Source: Stieleria mannarensis (lineage in GTDB: Bacteria > Planctomycetota > Planctomycetia > Pirellulales > Pirellulaceae). From it: a stretch of 64,000 nt of DNA. The position numbers were made by a program, and so were the translations under genes. Every line of letters begins with the position of its first letter. Position 1 is the first letter of the stretch. Shown piece after piece: positions 46,801 through 56,700 of this stretch. The stretch spans positions 62,001 to 126,000 of the forward strand of contig NZ_JACEHH010000008.1 of the NCBI RefSeq assembly GCF_014154935.1. Direction: 5' to 3'. A model generated the notes under the pieces. The model was not told where the DNA came from and did not search any database. It saw only the letters and a program-made list of their open reading frames with translations.

Positions 46801-47646
46801 GTTTCCCCCGACGCCGTTGAAGGGCTGTGCAACGGCCAGTCCTACGTCAACGATACCGTGACGACGTCGTATCCGTTTGTTTCGGTCCATCACCACAAGT
46901 ACCGCACGACCCAATTCCGTAACGTTCGCTTTTCTGGTTCTCCCACGATCCCCGACGAAGTCAACTTGATCGATCCGACCATGCGGGGCTGGGGCGTTCT
47001 GACGCGCGGGAAATCGATCCCCAAGATGTTGCTGCCGATCGGACCGAAACAAAAACGTGAGGGCATCCTAAAATTCCGCGAAAAGATGGAAGCAGATTTG
47101 GCCAAGGGTCCTTTGGTCGGCGGTTGGAGTGTCCGCGAAGGGAAACTGCATTACCGCGGCGAACCGGCGAGCAGTCGCAACTATGACCCCGCCAGCCACA
47201 TCGAGTACTTGCGTCCGATCCAAGATCGTGAATCGATCGAAATTGAGTTCTTTTGGAAGTCGGGTCAAACCGAGTTTTGGCCGACGATCGGTCGCACCGT
47301 GTTGCAACTGTCGCCGGAAGGAACCACGCCCGACTGGATCATCGCCAACGGCGATTTGGCATCGGTCGGGTTCATCAGCGCGACGGACCTGGATCCGCCC
47401 TACGAACCGATCGCCGCTGAAAACGTGCCCGAGGAGGATGCCTGGAACAGCTTGCGGATGTCACGTGACGGTGACCACTTGGCTCTGACCCTGAACGACA
47501 AACCGTTGACATCGATTCCCGTCCAAGGGCACGAGCGACCGGGCGTGTATCGTCCCGAAAGCCGCGACCTGGACGTCCGCAAGATTCGGTTGACCGGCGA
47601 CTGGCCCGATGCAGTTCCGAAGGCGTTGATGGCGAGTCCCGAATGA
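37855..47646 (+). CDS. Giant secreted TPR protein, about 3263 aa
   Basis: A signal peptide (basic MTARSNRF-type region, hydrophobic core, cut near ALYA-QE) leads into long arrays of TPR helix pairs. These cover most of the first 2,700 residues (for example 'AEAAQILAAAESKLPDDAA' and 'RRYEQLAKASRKPDEQI'). A less regular segment near 930-1400 is followed by another TPR stretch. The last 400 residues form a different, beta-rich domain ('YTIKPDGWISGTSGYEQ', 'WPTIGRTVLQLSPEG') that resembles the DUF1583-type C-terminus of large planctomycete proteins, a recollection only. I placed the start at a GTG with GGAG 7 nt upstream; ATGs at 37843 and 37873 are alternatives. It is probably a periplasmic or surface scaffold. 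Confidence 0.85.
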   Translation: MTRPLSMTARSNRFLRPHMLCWLVALLTAMPSIQDPSTRALYAQEADPISDRERVNAERYLQVLLRRPRPGVALDRVYGYHVQNDSLDDLEQQLSDPQADDAGQRQMVWGLVQLQRGRSAEAAQILAAAESKLPDDAACSFYLGRALLAVGQTEQAAAAMERAIDRGPSRTEALPMFTELGRIYSRAGEREKSLAVWTRLEQLFPGDTRVGGQIARTLAEEGNHEEALRRYEQLAKASRKPDEQIAMAVQAAEMRRHLGKPDEATALLEKILSRLNPGSWLHTDVRNRIEAGFLKSGDYDALANYYKQQLAERPDDLALQTRLARILITAGRLSEAKTLLVAAIERAPEDTDARTTLIDVLINQNEVAEAAEQFAELAKRDADNPDHLVRWGQVLLEDTETPLQQRRDAAAEVWSRLAAARSDDAVTLSQVADLMRGIDRSEDAIALYRQSIEVDPTSPQYREYLGEYLHSLDRKDEAIEVWNSIASDDRRGRESLVRLAEVLGTFKLSDLALDAWDQAAQFDLTFAQELRYAAKLADAKQYDKALKRLDAAETIAESPDEQEQLLKDRIAVYQSSGTLEQQIRELTDQPESVDSLRTLALMHGAAGNLVNAERSIQRALEMEPDNTDVLLVAADLAERQNRLGDAADLFEQLATADSRFRTNYLQRVAGLQVRLGQTDEAIHTCEAVIDANPASPESYQFYARTAFGINRDEEAITALRRAMTVAPRDNAPRRMLAAHFADQYRTDEAIELFWQAFNYEPKIDDKINVIRSLAPLYDRKTDLQTLIGRIEEINRKDGNTRTTSLMIAAAHESVQDFGAAISAIDQLLAVQPRDVTLLETMVRLADAADEVEQAAEYQRRITELAGTPENRFKLIQYQLETGMIDVAQALSQRLSFLSDPSRLGAMIRSAARRGDTKTARAICEEALRSDDSLWDIKLVLAQLLLMDGSDDETDANRTRAVELAQQIRTSDFPIDAPAPTRRKQPTRPSTTNRRPPGYQSNPMYWSQSSYQLARTLRIGRYANASYSYSTTTTTIEPTSFGHARVIAASLILMNEAIDKLGDDATEAVQAKLDSEFAVADWDSVTDPLEIWERFALTNVMSLVSNQPSASPFGPTPSNLSGAAKAKAEARREQQMKMMWRLAELDPTYGMTPLLQFLSQRMMAEAMPAQQQPDMTPLTEEELEILASINQRVQASGLSSALLMGMPPGAAEMMFQAILGHEFRLAGQEEKAAQFAPEPPGEDASYDEVVAAIQFYLRLGKPEQADGLVKQLLPAARREKAKAPVQGFSPITQVMMGGGQDAKAFAERHEKAMVDAVIASWSKSTLNTSGRSTSLGDGYVNTYTQIGGGFRSVRVRGPLSPRLLDSNLAQQVLAYSSQDAAATTVSPQPASPTLSTDLIQHLQTPLSDAPPEEQKTRGVVAAYAHWWADRPEKCYEVLVELCKQFPSDVDLQIERARLASELKQPRLALETLDSFSPLDSRMLVRKEMAAMNLAAEIGDTERAKVAAERLFGMRLDVQMQLALADQLKRLGLNDQAAAMLARTRSGRVRDENTELQIARAFLSAGDKEAAAEVAYSLMRRLASGRSQNSNQSYYQQQAVSVLQSAGRLEPLIERAKRRVESSPKAIRPKQELAELYTAAGRADEANQVWENLSEDVPVSAPQMIARADALVKAKKNKEAVELYLDAFEKDPSRFSNDYYKMTNAVRSAGEEVIDQMYRRLMKFPVQSIPTYRMDELARLGSRDELSDAKRDFIAHLLKSPAAQTQVYNIVRNLPEEQRKQIPEYREAILNAVCSNDAFSANSQLWAVNSRSSGGFAIGPLADTLATIQSDADANQQFRQAATEALENESLKKGATFLLALVDTGKPERVSESLATMRECIRRDEDDQSKTPTVCSGLLWQAGQVLENVDGVPADFLVDVYQEAKQSSNSSSSSPQYTLDSRLIETFKKAERFDEARELLLKLFRVTDFSSQNQYNPGYGDYQQLEWYQWVAEQLVACQAPIDALTVYHAGLSKPERFESAKRWGGSRNRKEAFENGAGLAAEKITPEVAANHLILQIDAWEKDLDSNPVELMEASSDAIAGSEAPSSLALAIRVAVSSDDSRDAARSFAERVGKLAEHHADSWQFAALQLMTACYLGDKSTAEFAKTMFERLPAESELVGKGNQAIDRVKATALFDLYPVARAASRSKRDTDHAIGERLVRYIGKVAESANDSSITLALAEISGDASESLSRILDLIAAQSDANAPLSQSLAEHCLQVAKDAAKAGEIDTSLRALRLALQNGPPLRQLSGGGGDAFAITSSRNQPAYTGREQQTEMDLLAQRVSTVTDALSHAISISLEFKKGSYRNDREAKIDRQAIGKIADAYLAILVPTSRAEAVFDYSQRIASTSYDPFRSDGDIVVSSASMALATAAALSGRTDDVAATLEKRLESDQKNVELSIAMVQLAFAAEQPKRLAASLDRLIAALDEPLPPLGQRSANAGPVTSITSQMANASREKSDVIDRVMQAVWPIMASEFLQLDAPSDDADFATVVTKLGELISRTDALINSDSYTANRHRFIRRQLALGHVAIAKASGDGEVIDDYIRSELETIETQNYPSGADIQDYKRRSLERLTVQLIDDGLIEHLAPVFRQAITDHLNTQRKYSNRFESHVCLAISQLPVDKRIQLLKKLTFGADDEDSIVSFDALVSYEIPPPIVRRQHPMLDAVLNLQTSTDSFPVVNSLVMLIDAAVATQNATSLLEQFQRNRKAAGDEADMAAALLTLAIAKANRGDSASVIAEITPTLQAVGDRLAKNLPKQNDKTLRFPALETHLVVRAFEAGLPVAIAEPMLRHIKTYAIRGQRNFITSAVASARAAMGVGRAAHAATESPLEHFIVVPISARYRGDNVLLPPMYTIKPDGWISGTSGYEQTYLMFKYPLSGSFTFSAEIQDGGWGEADLAYGGVIYQANGWQQTAKVYGMGNRGNVEFKVDSIRQGKLNVESVSVSPDAVEGLCNGQSYVNDTVTTSYPFVSVHHHKYRTTQFRNVRFSGSPTIPDEVNLIDPTMRGWGVLTRGKSIPKMLLPIGPKQKREGILKFREKMEADLAKGPLVGGWSVREGKLHYRGEPASSRNYDPASHIEYLRPIQDRESIEIEFFWKSGQTEFWPTIGRTVLQLSPEGTTPDWIIANGDLASVGFISATDLDPPYEPIAAENVPEEDAWNSLRMSRDGDHLALTLNDKPLTSIPVQGHERPGVYRPESRDLDVRKIRLTGDWPDAVPKALMASPE

Positions 47647-47676
47647 CGCAGCTTCGTTTTCGGGTTCGTGTGGAGA

Positions 47677-47751
47677 GTCGCCGTCCTCTCCGAGGTCGGC
47701 GCGGGGCAAAGCTTCGCTTTTTGGGTTGCCGAGTTCGGAGAACACGGCGAC
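47677..47751. repeat. Dispersed repeat A, hairpin copy 3
   Basis: This is the best match to the copy at 6075-6150: left arm gtcgccgtcctctccgaggt, right arm gttcggagaacacggcgac. It begins 31 bp after the stop of the TPR giant, a position typical of a transcript-ending or RNA-stabilising hairpin. Confidence 0.75.
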
Positions 47752-47884
47752 CCTCGGAACACATCGTCAAGCACGAACGCTGAACTTCGGTTGACTAAGC
47801 GTGTCATCCCATGCACCGTCATTGCGGGCTGGTAGAATGTGCGCTGGCTGACCACGCCCCCGTTCGACCACCCCCGGCTCTCCG

Positions 47885-50341
47885 ATGACTCGCTTCCTGG
47901 CATTGCTTTTGTTCGCGTCGACGGCGGTTGCCGTCGAGCCGCCGCGTCTGCTGGATTCCGACCTGCAAATCGAATTGATCGCCTCGGAACCGGAACTCGT
48001 GACGCCGACCGGTTGCTGTTTCGATGACGACGGTAGCTTGCTGGTGATCGAGTGCCACACACACTTTCCGCCGGAGGACTACGCGGGGCCGAAAACCGAT
48101 CGGATTTATCGGTTCGATGATCGCGACGGCGATGGGGTGCTGGATCGGCAATCGTTGTTCTACGAAGGCGGCACGGCGTCGATGAACATCGTCAATCTCG
48201 GCGACGGGTCGTTCGCCGTCGCCACACGTAGCGATGTCGTCCGTTTGCGAGACAGCGACGGCGATGGCGTTGCCGACCAACGCGACGTGCTGCTGTCGCA
48301 CAACACCGCGGCGAACTATCCCCACAACGGACTTTCCGGTCTCGCGCTCGCCGCGGACGGTTGGCTGTATGTCGGCCAAGGCGAAAACTTTGGCGAACCC
48401 TATGAACTGGTCGGCACCGACGGGTCCAAACAAATCGGGGGCGGGGAAGGCGGAAACGTCTTTCGTTGCCGCGTCGACGGCAGCGACGTCCAGCGCGTCG
48501 CGACCGGATTCTGGAATCCCTTCGGATTGTGCTTCGATTCCTCGCATCGGTTGTGGGGCGTCGGCAATGATCCCGATGCGATGCCGCCGAACCGTTTGAT
48601 GCACATCGTCCCCGGCGGTGATTACGGGTTCCAATTCCGCTTCGGCCGGGCCGGCGTTCATCCGCTGCAAGCCTGGGATGGCGAGTTTCCTGGAACGTTG
48701 CCGATGACGGCGGGCACCGGCGAAGCGGCCTGCGCGGTCGTCCCCCACGGAGCCGACCTGTGGGTGACCAGTTGGGGCGACAACCGGATCGAACGCCACC
48801 GGCCGGTCGAGCGTGGGGCGACGTGGGGGACGACCGCTGACGTCGTGGTCCAAGGCGACGCCAGTTTTCGTCCCGTCGCCATGGCGGTCGCCGGTGATGA
48901 TTCCCTCTACGTCACCGATTGGGTCGATCGCAGCTATCCGGTGCACGGCAAAGGGCGTTTGTGGCGAGTGTCGCGCAAGTCCGACACGGCGAACACCGAC
49001 GCCGATCTACCGAAATTGACGGCCACGGAAAAACAAGCCGAGCGGCTTCGCAGCGATGATACCCCGGCGGTCGATGCCAGAATCCAGACGCTCGATAGCC
49101 CCGATCCGTTTCTCAGCCAAGCCGCGATGTTCGGACTGGTGCAAACGAATCAGTTGTCGTCCATCGAACGCGCACGGGCCGCGACGGCGGAGCAACGTGT
49201 GGGATTGTTGACCGCATGGCGTTGGCAGGAATTGGTCGCCCCGGAAAATCTGTCCGCCGACGAGCGTCGCGGCTGGATCCAATGGGGTTTGCAAGACGAT
49301 TCCGAATCGGTCCGATTGGCGGCGATCCGCTGGGCGACCGAACGCGATTGCAAGGACCAACTTGCGGCGATCCGAAGCCAGCTGCAACGCCCCGACGTGT
49401 CGCCGCGATTGTTTTCCGCCGTGATCGCTTCGATCGCTTATCTGGAAACCGGTTCTACGTCGGGCCGAAGCCGCGATCCGGCGATCGAAAAACTGATGGT
49501 CCAGTTCGCGGGGAATCCCGATCACGCCCCGGCCCTGCGCGCGATGGCCATCCGACGGATCCCCGCCGATGCCAAGGTCCCCACCGACCAGCAGCTTCGC
49601 CAGTGGGTCGATGACCAACGCGAGCGTGACTTTGCGATGGAAGTCGTTCGATTGTTGGCTGCTCGTGGCGGCAAGACCGCCCTGGATCAACTCGCCGGGA
49701 TCGCCGGTGAGGAACGATTCGATTTGGAAACCCGCGCCGATGCGTTGGCGGCACTCTCGCGCAACGCCGGTTCCTATGCCGCGTTGATCAATCGGTCCTC
49801 ATTACCGAAACAGCCGGCGACGTTACGCACCGAGGCGAGACGCATGTTGAAACGAAATTGGGCGACCGACCCGAGTCGCCCGCACAAAGACGATCTTGAG
49901 GCCTGGATGCGATTGGTTGGCGAAGGAGGCAACGTCGATGCGGGGCGGCGGGTGTTTTTTCGCACGACTTGTGTGAACTGTCACCGACACAGCGGGCGCG
50001 GCGCCCAGACCGGTCCCGACTTGAGCACGCTATCGGGCAACATGACCCGGCAACGCGTGCTCGATTCGATCCTGCATCCCGGCAAGGAGGTCGGGCCGCT
50101 GTATGTGCCTTGGCAAGTCCTGACGACCGATGGAAACGTGTTGACGGGATTGAAATTGGATCGCGCCGGTGCGGGCAACAGCATGCGGTTCCAAGGCGCC
50201 GACGGCGAGATCTTTGAGGTCCCTTTGGCCGACGTCGAACAACAGGAACCGATCGATCAATCGATCATGCCGACCGGTTTGGAAAGCACGATGGGCATCG
50301 ACGAACTCCGCGACCTGATCGCGTTTTTGACGCAGGAGTGA
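47885..50341 (+). CDS. PVC-type dehydrogenase/HEAT/heme-binding protein, 818 aa
   Basis: This is the short form of the family at 21629. A signal peptide (MTRFLALLLFASTAVA) is followed by a six-bladed-propeller-like domain at about 25-365 ('ELIASEPELVTPTGCCFDDD', 'TASMNIVNLGDGSFAVATRS', 'FRPVAMAVAGDDSLYVTDWV'). HEAT-like helices run to about 670, then a c-type heme site CVNCH near 697 with 'AQTGPDLSTLSGN' and the distal Met candidate in 'SIMPTGLE'. Unlike its relative it has no SGNH domain. It should be periplasmic, oxidising an unknown substrate and passing electrons through the heme. It stands alone, with repeats on both sides. Confidence 0.88.
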   Translation: MTRFLALLLFASTAVAVEPPRLLDSDLQIELIASEPELVTPTGCCFDDDGSLLVIECHTHFPPEDYAGPKTDRIYRFDDRDGDGVLDRQSLFYEGGTASMNIVNLGDGSFAVATRSDVVRLRDSDGDGVADQRDVLLSHNTAANYPHNGLSGLALAADGWLYVGQGENFGEPYELVGTDGSKQIGGGEGGNVFRCRVDGSDVQRVATGFWNPFGLCFDSSHRLWGVGNDPDAMPPNRLMHIVPGGDYGFQFRFGRAGVHPLQAWDGEFPGTLPMTAGTGEAACAVVPHGADLWVTSWGDNRIERHRPVERGATWGTTADVVVQGDASFRPVAMAVAGDDSLYVTDWVDRSYPVHGKGRLWRVSRKSDTANTDADLPKLTATEKQAERLRSDDTPAVDARIQTLDSPDPFLSQAAMFGLVQTNQLSSIERARAATAEQRVGLLTAWRWQELVAPENLSADERRGWIQWGLQDDSESVRLAAIRWATERDCKDQLAAIRSQLQRPDVSPRLFSAVIASIAYLETGSTSGRSRDPAIEKLMVQFAGNPDHAPALRAMAIRRIPADAKVPTDQQLRQWVDDQRERDFAMEVVRLLAARGGKTALDQLAGIAGEERFDLETRADALAALSRNAGSYAALINRSSLPKQPATLRTEARRMLKRNWATDPSRPHKDDLEAWMRLVGEGGNVDAGRRVFFRTTCVNCHRHSGRGAQTGPDLSTLSGNMTRQRVLDSILHPGKEVGPLYVPWQVLTTDGNVLTGLKLDRAGAGNSMRFQGADGEIFEVPLADVEQQEPIDQSIMPTGLESTMGIDELRDLIAFLTQE

Positions 50342-50499
50342 GGTTGTTTTCCGCCCGATGAGCGTGGAAGAAGAGTCGGCCAAAGGCCGTTTTCCAATGT
50401 ACGATGGCCCTTCCGGGCCGTCGTCCGCTGGACTCCCCGCGACGACCCGGGAGGATCGGCCCGAACAGCCCGGCCCAGCAAAGCGGTGCCAACGGCACG

Positions 50500-50705
50500 C
50501 GCATTGGCCAACGGCCATGCATACCCATAGCCTGGGGCAACGCCCCAGGAACCCGACGCATACGTCAACGCATTGGCCAACGGCCATGCACAACACCGTT
50601 GGACGACGACACGGTTGTCCATGGCCGTTGGCCAAACCGATTCGTTGCGTTCCCCATTCCTAGGGCGTTGCCCTAGGCTACGGATGTTGGCGGCCGTTGG
50701 CGAAA
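50500..50705 (-). repeat. Family C palindromic repeat, inverted copy
   Basis: The block contains several 'attggccaacggccatgc' boxes, a 'ctggggcaacgccccagg' palindrome and a 'cctagggcgttgccctagg' palindrome. It is the reverse orientation of the tandem repeat at 25967-26397. With flanking sequence it fills the 458-bp gap between the second heme protein and the convergent macroglobulin-like gene. I see no gene in that gap. Confidence 0.75.
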
Positions 50706-50799
50706 CGGTCTGGCGGGACCGTCAAGCTTCGGAGCCTCCTTTCTCGCACGCAGGATGGTCCTTCCGGAACGTCGTACTTGGATCCGAGGGGACACCAAC

Positions 50800-53700
50800 C
50801 TAAGGCGCCGCGACGTCGTGCAGGGTAGCGCCCTTGTCGTCGCTGAGCACCAGGATGGCGTAGCGCTTTGCGCCTTTGGCGTCGGCAGCGCTGATGCTGG
50901 TGTAATCGAACCGCCCGCGGCCGTCGGTGTATCCGTCTTTGTAGAAGCGAACGCTACCGTCACCGTAGCGGGCGTAGACCTTCACGTACGCTCCGACGAC
51001 CGGACGATGGGAAGTCGCGTCGGTGGTTTGCAACTGTCCGAAGGCGTCGCTGACATAAGTCGTCAGCTCGCCGCCGTAGTACAGCGTCGTGTTGCGTGAG
51101 GCTCCGACGTTGGCTTCGACCAACAGCGTCTTGCTGCGCAAATCAGCGGGGATCGGGTAGCGTGTCGTGCCGGTCTTGGACTGCATTGTCAGCGTGTCCG
51201 CCCGGGTCGGTCGAACCATCGCGATGCGTTGCAAATCGTTACGGGCAAATGGGGCGTTGCTGAACAACAACTCCAGATCGACGCCGTACAAGTTGATGTC
51301 GATCTGATCGGCATTGCGATGGTCGATCCGGATCGTGTCGTCTTCCACACGCACGATGACTTCGGGGACTGCCGCGGACGCTTGGCTGTTGGCACGTTCT
51401 CGATCGGCGATCGCCAGGTCGGCAGCCTTGGGCGAAACCCCGGTATCATCGATCGCCTTGGCGGGGCCGGCGGAGACGAGTTGTCCGGAATCCATCAGCT
51501 CGTATCGCTGCAGAACGTGCAGCGCCATTTGGGCGAAGCGATCGTTCCAACGCGGCACCGGATGGGTTTCATGGCGACCGGCAATTTCCAGGGCTCGCTC
51601 ATAGTCGCCCTGGTGCAGCGCCAGATAACCCGCCAAGTAATCGTACTGCAACTGGCTGGCGACCCGCTCGCGGTCGAGCGTGTTGAACGACTTCATCGCT
51701 TCCTCGATCCGATTCTGCAGCAACAGGAAATAGGTCAGCGGCATCTTTTCGACGTCCGCGATTTCAGCTTGGAACCCCAACCGTCGCACGAATTGTTGGT
51801 AGTGGCTCAGGAATTTCGGGTTCAAAATCTCGTCGACTTCGCCCAGTCGATGAATTCGGGCGCGAACCAACGGGGCGTATTCCAAGTGTTCATAGGCGCC
51901 CTGTTGGATCGAATCGACCGACAACAGCGTCGACTCCAGCGACGGGCCGACACGTGAGATCAGATCTTGTCGCAGTGACAGGAATCGTCGCATGGCGTCC
52001 CGGTCGTCGTGCTGGAACCCATAGGCCCAGACGGCGGCCTCGGGTAGCCGGGCGTCCTTCATCACACCGACGACGGTTTCATAGACATCGCGGTCTCGCA
52101 TCCGGTGCAACACGTGGGTCCAATCCAATTCGTGCAGGTTGGCTTCGTCGAGAAACGATTTGATTTCAGCGGCCGAACCGTCCCGCGCGAGCGATTGCCA
52201 GGTCACGGTGTCGTCGTTCCACTCTTCGGCGACGCGGAATGTTTTCTCCGATCCACGGGCCAGCAACGTCTCGCCTTGCGACACGGTGGCCGGATAGTGG
52301 ACGAACTCGCCCGGGGCGGGAAAGTAGAACTTGTAGTCGATCGACGAGACGGCAAACGGAGCCAGTTTGATCGTCTTGCTGTCGGTCACTTGGCTGCCGG
52401 CCAGCGGGATGCTGCCGGCAGGGATTTGCCAGAACAGTTCCACGATCTTTTCGGTCGCCGTCGGGTTGGAGACGACCACCTGTCCCTGATAGGCCTCGCC
52501 GCTGACAAACTGATCGGGTTCGTGGAACGGTTCGTCGGAGCGGCGATCTTGATCGACTCGTTGGAACAATTGACCGATCAAGACACCCGCGCCGTCTTCC
52601 TGTGGTTTCAAACTTCGCAATCGTTTGGTGACCAACGCCACCGCGTGTTCCGGTCGATAAACCGTCTCGGGCTTGGAGGGCAATGAGATCTCACCGGACT
52701 CCAGTGGCAAGCCGCACATCGCCAACGCGATCAACGCGGAATGTCGATTTGTCGCGCACTCGAGCAGGTGTTTTGAAACATTGGGAACAGATGTTTCATC
52801 CTCCCACTCGCTGTGGGCCAGTTCGTTCCAAAATGCGTTGATCGGGATCAAATCGATCGGCAACGGGCCGTCGACGACGCGGACTCGGTCGAAATGGCTT
52901 TCGGCCCACTGCTTGGTGCTGTCGAGTTCCTGGTAGAGCGCGAAATCCGCACTGAGTCCAAGTGCGCGTCCCCGAAACATCTCGGCCCGCTGCGGTGCAG
53001 CCTTTTGCATCCGTCCGAGTTGTCGCGCCACAGTGGCGCGATCCCCCATTTCGAGCTTCTTTCCCGCGGAGCCTCCGTATCCACCCATGCCACCACCCAT
53101 CCCGCCGGCCATGTCCATGTCCATGTACAGACCATCGTCGGCTGCTCCGAAGGGATCGGCCTTCGCTTCCATCACGACCGCCCCTTCGGCAAACTCCGCC
53201 GCGCCGGTCACAGACATTCGGCTCGATCGCAGGGCACTTTCGATCAACCGGCGGCTCGCCCCGTGGTCTTCCTCCAACAAGGCGACCGATTCAAACAAAT
53301 CGCGGCGAATCGACGACCGCAGCGCCGGGACTCGGATGGCCAACAACGCTCGTTCGGCGGCGCTTAGACGTTGGTATCTCCAAAGTGTCGCGTAATCGGA
53401 CAGATCGTCGCCGAGCAGCCAGTGATCGATGAACTGTTTCTCTTTCTTGTTGCTCAAGTAGGGCTTGATCACAGCATTGAAGAACTCACGATCATGCATC
53501 CGCAAGAACAGGTGCAGTTCGTGGCAGGCCAGTTCGCTGTAGTGTTTTAGTTTTTCTTCGGTGCTGAGCGTGTGCCAACGACCGAGCACTTGGAACTCGT
53601 CCAGACGTTCGTCGCCGACCAGGGTTCGATACAGCGTCATCAAGGATTCGACGTTGCCGTAGACCTGGACCTGGGCCGATCCGAGTTGGGCCAAGTCCAG

Positions 53701-56700
53701 CGGGTCGTCGGCCGAGACGATCGAAACGGTACGTTGGAAGGAAAGGGATTGGTCCAATGGCAACGAATCGGCCAACCGAAGGTCTTCGGTTTCGGCGTCC
53801 GGCAACGGTGCCGTGAGGGTTCGACGCAAAACGGTCGCCGGATCGGCAACGATGACTTGCACGATCGGCATCCCGTCGATCAGCTCGGCCGGGACGGTGA
53901 CGCGGCCATCGGCATCGGGGATCAAGTTTGCGGCGACGACGCCGCTGTCGGACAAAAAGTCGTAATCGGGAGCGGCATCGGCGCCGGTTTGACGACTCAT
54001 TTCACTTTCGGGCGCACGCATCATGCTGTCCGTTGGCGGCGCCGCCGATGCCGTTGGGGCCTGTCCCCCGCGGGCACGTTGGCTTTCGTTGGCCGTCGTT
54101 TCGGTTTCCCAAGGATTCAGCAACACACTGGGCTGGGGCAGCATCACGCCGGGGTATTTTGCCGCGTATTGGCGACGCAACACATACTCATATTCGTCAC
54201 CCAACCGCAGGTCGCTGACGTAGCCACAGCGACCGAGCGACAATTGTCGCCCCCGCAGCGAGGGCATCCCCAAATGCAGATCATCCAGCGGCGAATGACG
54301 ATCGAAGTAGCGTGACGCCACGACGTGCACGCGGGCCAGGTTCGTGTTCCCGGCCAAGGAAACGCTCACACTGCCGTCGTCGTTTCGTTTGACGTCGTCG
54401 ATGGAGATCGGCACGGCGACACTCCGTTCGCGATGACGGATTTGACCGACCAACACGTGATCGATGGTTTTCCCGTCGACAACGGCGATCTGTGTTTCGT
54501 TGCCACTGCGACGGTCGATCAGCCGCAAGTCTCCCGCCGGCAATTTCGACGCGACCAGAAACCCATTTTCAATTCGCAATTGATCGGAATGGTCGGCGTG
54601 ATTCTGGCCGTCTCGGGTGGCCAGCAACCGGAATTGATCAACCGCGGCACCATCGACCAAGGGCAATCGCAGGTCGTCTTCGGTGGACAGGTGCAGCGCA
54701 GCCGGCCAAATCTGTTGATCGAGCGACAAATCGAATCGATGTTGGGTTTGGCCCGCGATTCCGTACTGCAATTGCCGGACACCGGCCAAGCGCCCCAATT
54801 GAATCTGGCCACGATCGTCGCTTTGCAGGTAACGACTGGGTCGGACGTCGCCGATGTCGACGGCAAATTCCAACTGCACCGTGGCACCGGCGACCGCTTC
54901 TCCGCTGCGGCCACGCGTTTCAATCACGTAGTTGTCGCCGTTGCGAGTCAGGAAGGCATCAACCGTGTGGATCGTCCGGCGGATCCCCGCGATTTGGACC
55001 GAGTGACTGGTGCGGAGCTCTCGGTGTCGGCGGTCGGACAGACCGACGACATGGCCGGACAATTCAAAATCGATCTGCGCGACCCGAGACGGGACGCGAA
55101 AATCCAGCTGCAACTCCTTCGCTTGATCCAATTCCAGGCCGTTGAACTGTTTGCTCGTTTCGATGCCGTCCAGATCGGTGGCCACGATCCGTAGCGTTGC
55201 CTCCTTCAAGATCGCCGGGTCGACCGGCGCCGTGCCCAACTGCAACCGGGGTCGGACCAGCAGCGTCGCGGTGCGGCCGGACTGAAGCAGCGTCTGGTCG
55301 ACAAAGAAGCCGGCCGCCAAGGAATAGCTTTCTTCCTGCTGTTGAAACTTGATCGCTTTGGCGATCTTACCGTCGCTGACGATCGCCTTGCGCGGTTTTG
55401 CTTGATTGACCATCGGCAACAACACACGACCGGATTGGTCGGCGGCAAACTCTTGGTTCCCCAGGAAAATCTTTGCCGTGGGGATCGGGGTGCGGTTTTC
55501 ATCCAGCACCGTGATCTGGATCCCGTTGGCGTCCTCGGCGCGAACCGTTTGCAGGTCACCGCGGCGAATCAGCGTTCGGGCGCGAAGCCCTTTGCCGACC
55601 AGGTCGACGATCCAGACGCCACGGCCGCTGGCTTCGGCGATGGGAATCGTTTCACGATGTCGCTCGATCGCCGGTCGGTCGTACTGGATCGTCTTTTCAT
55701 GCGTCGCGATCAACCCATCCAGTTCGACGTCGGTGTCCAAACGGCCTTCGTTGGTGCGGTGGAACGCCAACGAATTCATTTCGTAGATGCGGACGACCAG
55801 CTTGTCGATATTCTTGACGTCGACGATCAACTCGGTGGGTTGTTGCGAGTCGTAATAGATGGGATTGGTCGGCGCGAAGCTGAGCTGGATCTTGTCTCGC
55901 AGCTCGCGACGCTCACCGGCCGAAAGCATGTCGTAATAGGGTTGCGGATTGGCCACGCCGGCCATCAATTTCGTGCGGGCAAACACACGTCGCAGAAAAT
56001 CGGGTTGGAGGTAGCGTTCGTACGCGCGGGTGTGTTTTGCGTCACGCAGAAAATGTTCCAGGTAGGTTTCGACCAACAGTTGTTCGTTGCCGATCGGCGG
56101 CAGGATCGCGATCTGGGAAAAGTCTTCGTTCAGGTTAGCACGTGATCCCGACCGGGCGAGCAAAGGGCTGATCAACGGACTTTGACGCGGCAGTTGCAGG
56201 TAACGCTGAAACAGTTCGGTGTCCCAAACGCCGGCCGCCAGATTGGATTCCAGAAGTCGATAGGCGGCCGATGCCTTGAGCGAGTTGTACGACGCGGGAA
56301 GCGTTTGCACGTAGGCTTCCAAACGTACCAGGTACGCGCGCCGCAGGTCCGGTTGTTGGCTGATGTCGACGTCCGCATCCGGTCGCAGCATCCGCAGCTT
56401 GGCATGGACGAAGGCGTTGTCGTCGGCGACCGACGGCACCGATCGCCCGACGTTGTCCAGCTCACCTTGGGTGAGGAATCGGTGGGCCGAGAGATCGCCG
56501 AAGCGTTGGTCGCGGGCCGAGCGGGATTTCAGTTCCGCGATCACCAACTGGTCCAGCCCCTTCAAGTACGATCCGTCGACACGTTTCAAAAAATCATGCA
56601 GCGAAACCTGGGTCTGGTTCGCGTTGCCGGCCAGATACCAGTCCGCGGCGATCTGCATGCCGATCGGAGACAGCCGGACGTTGTCGCGAAGCGAATCTTT

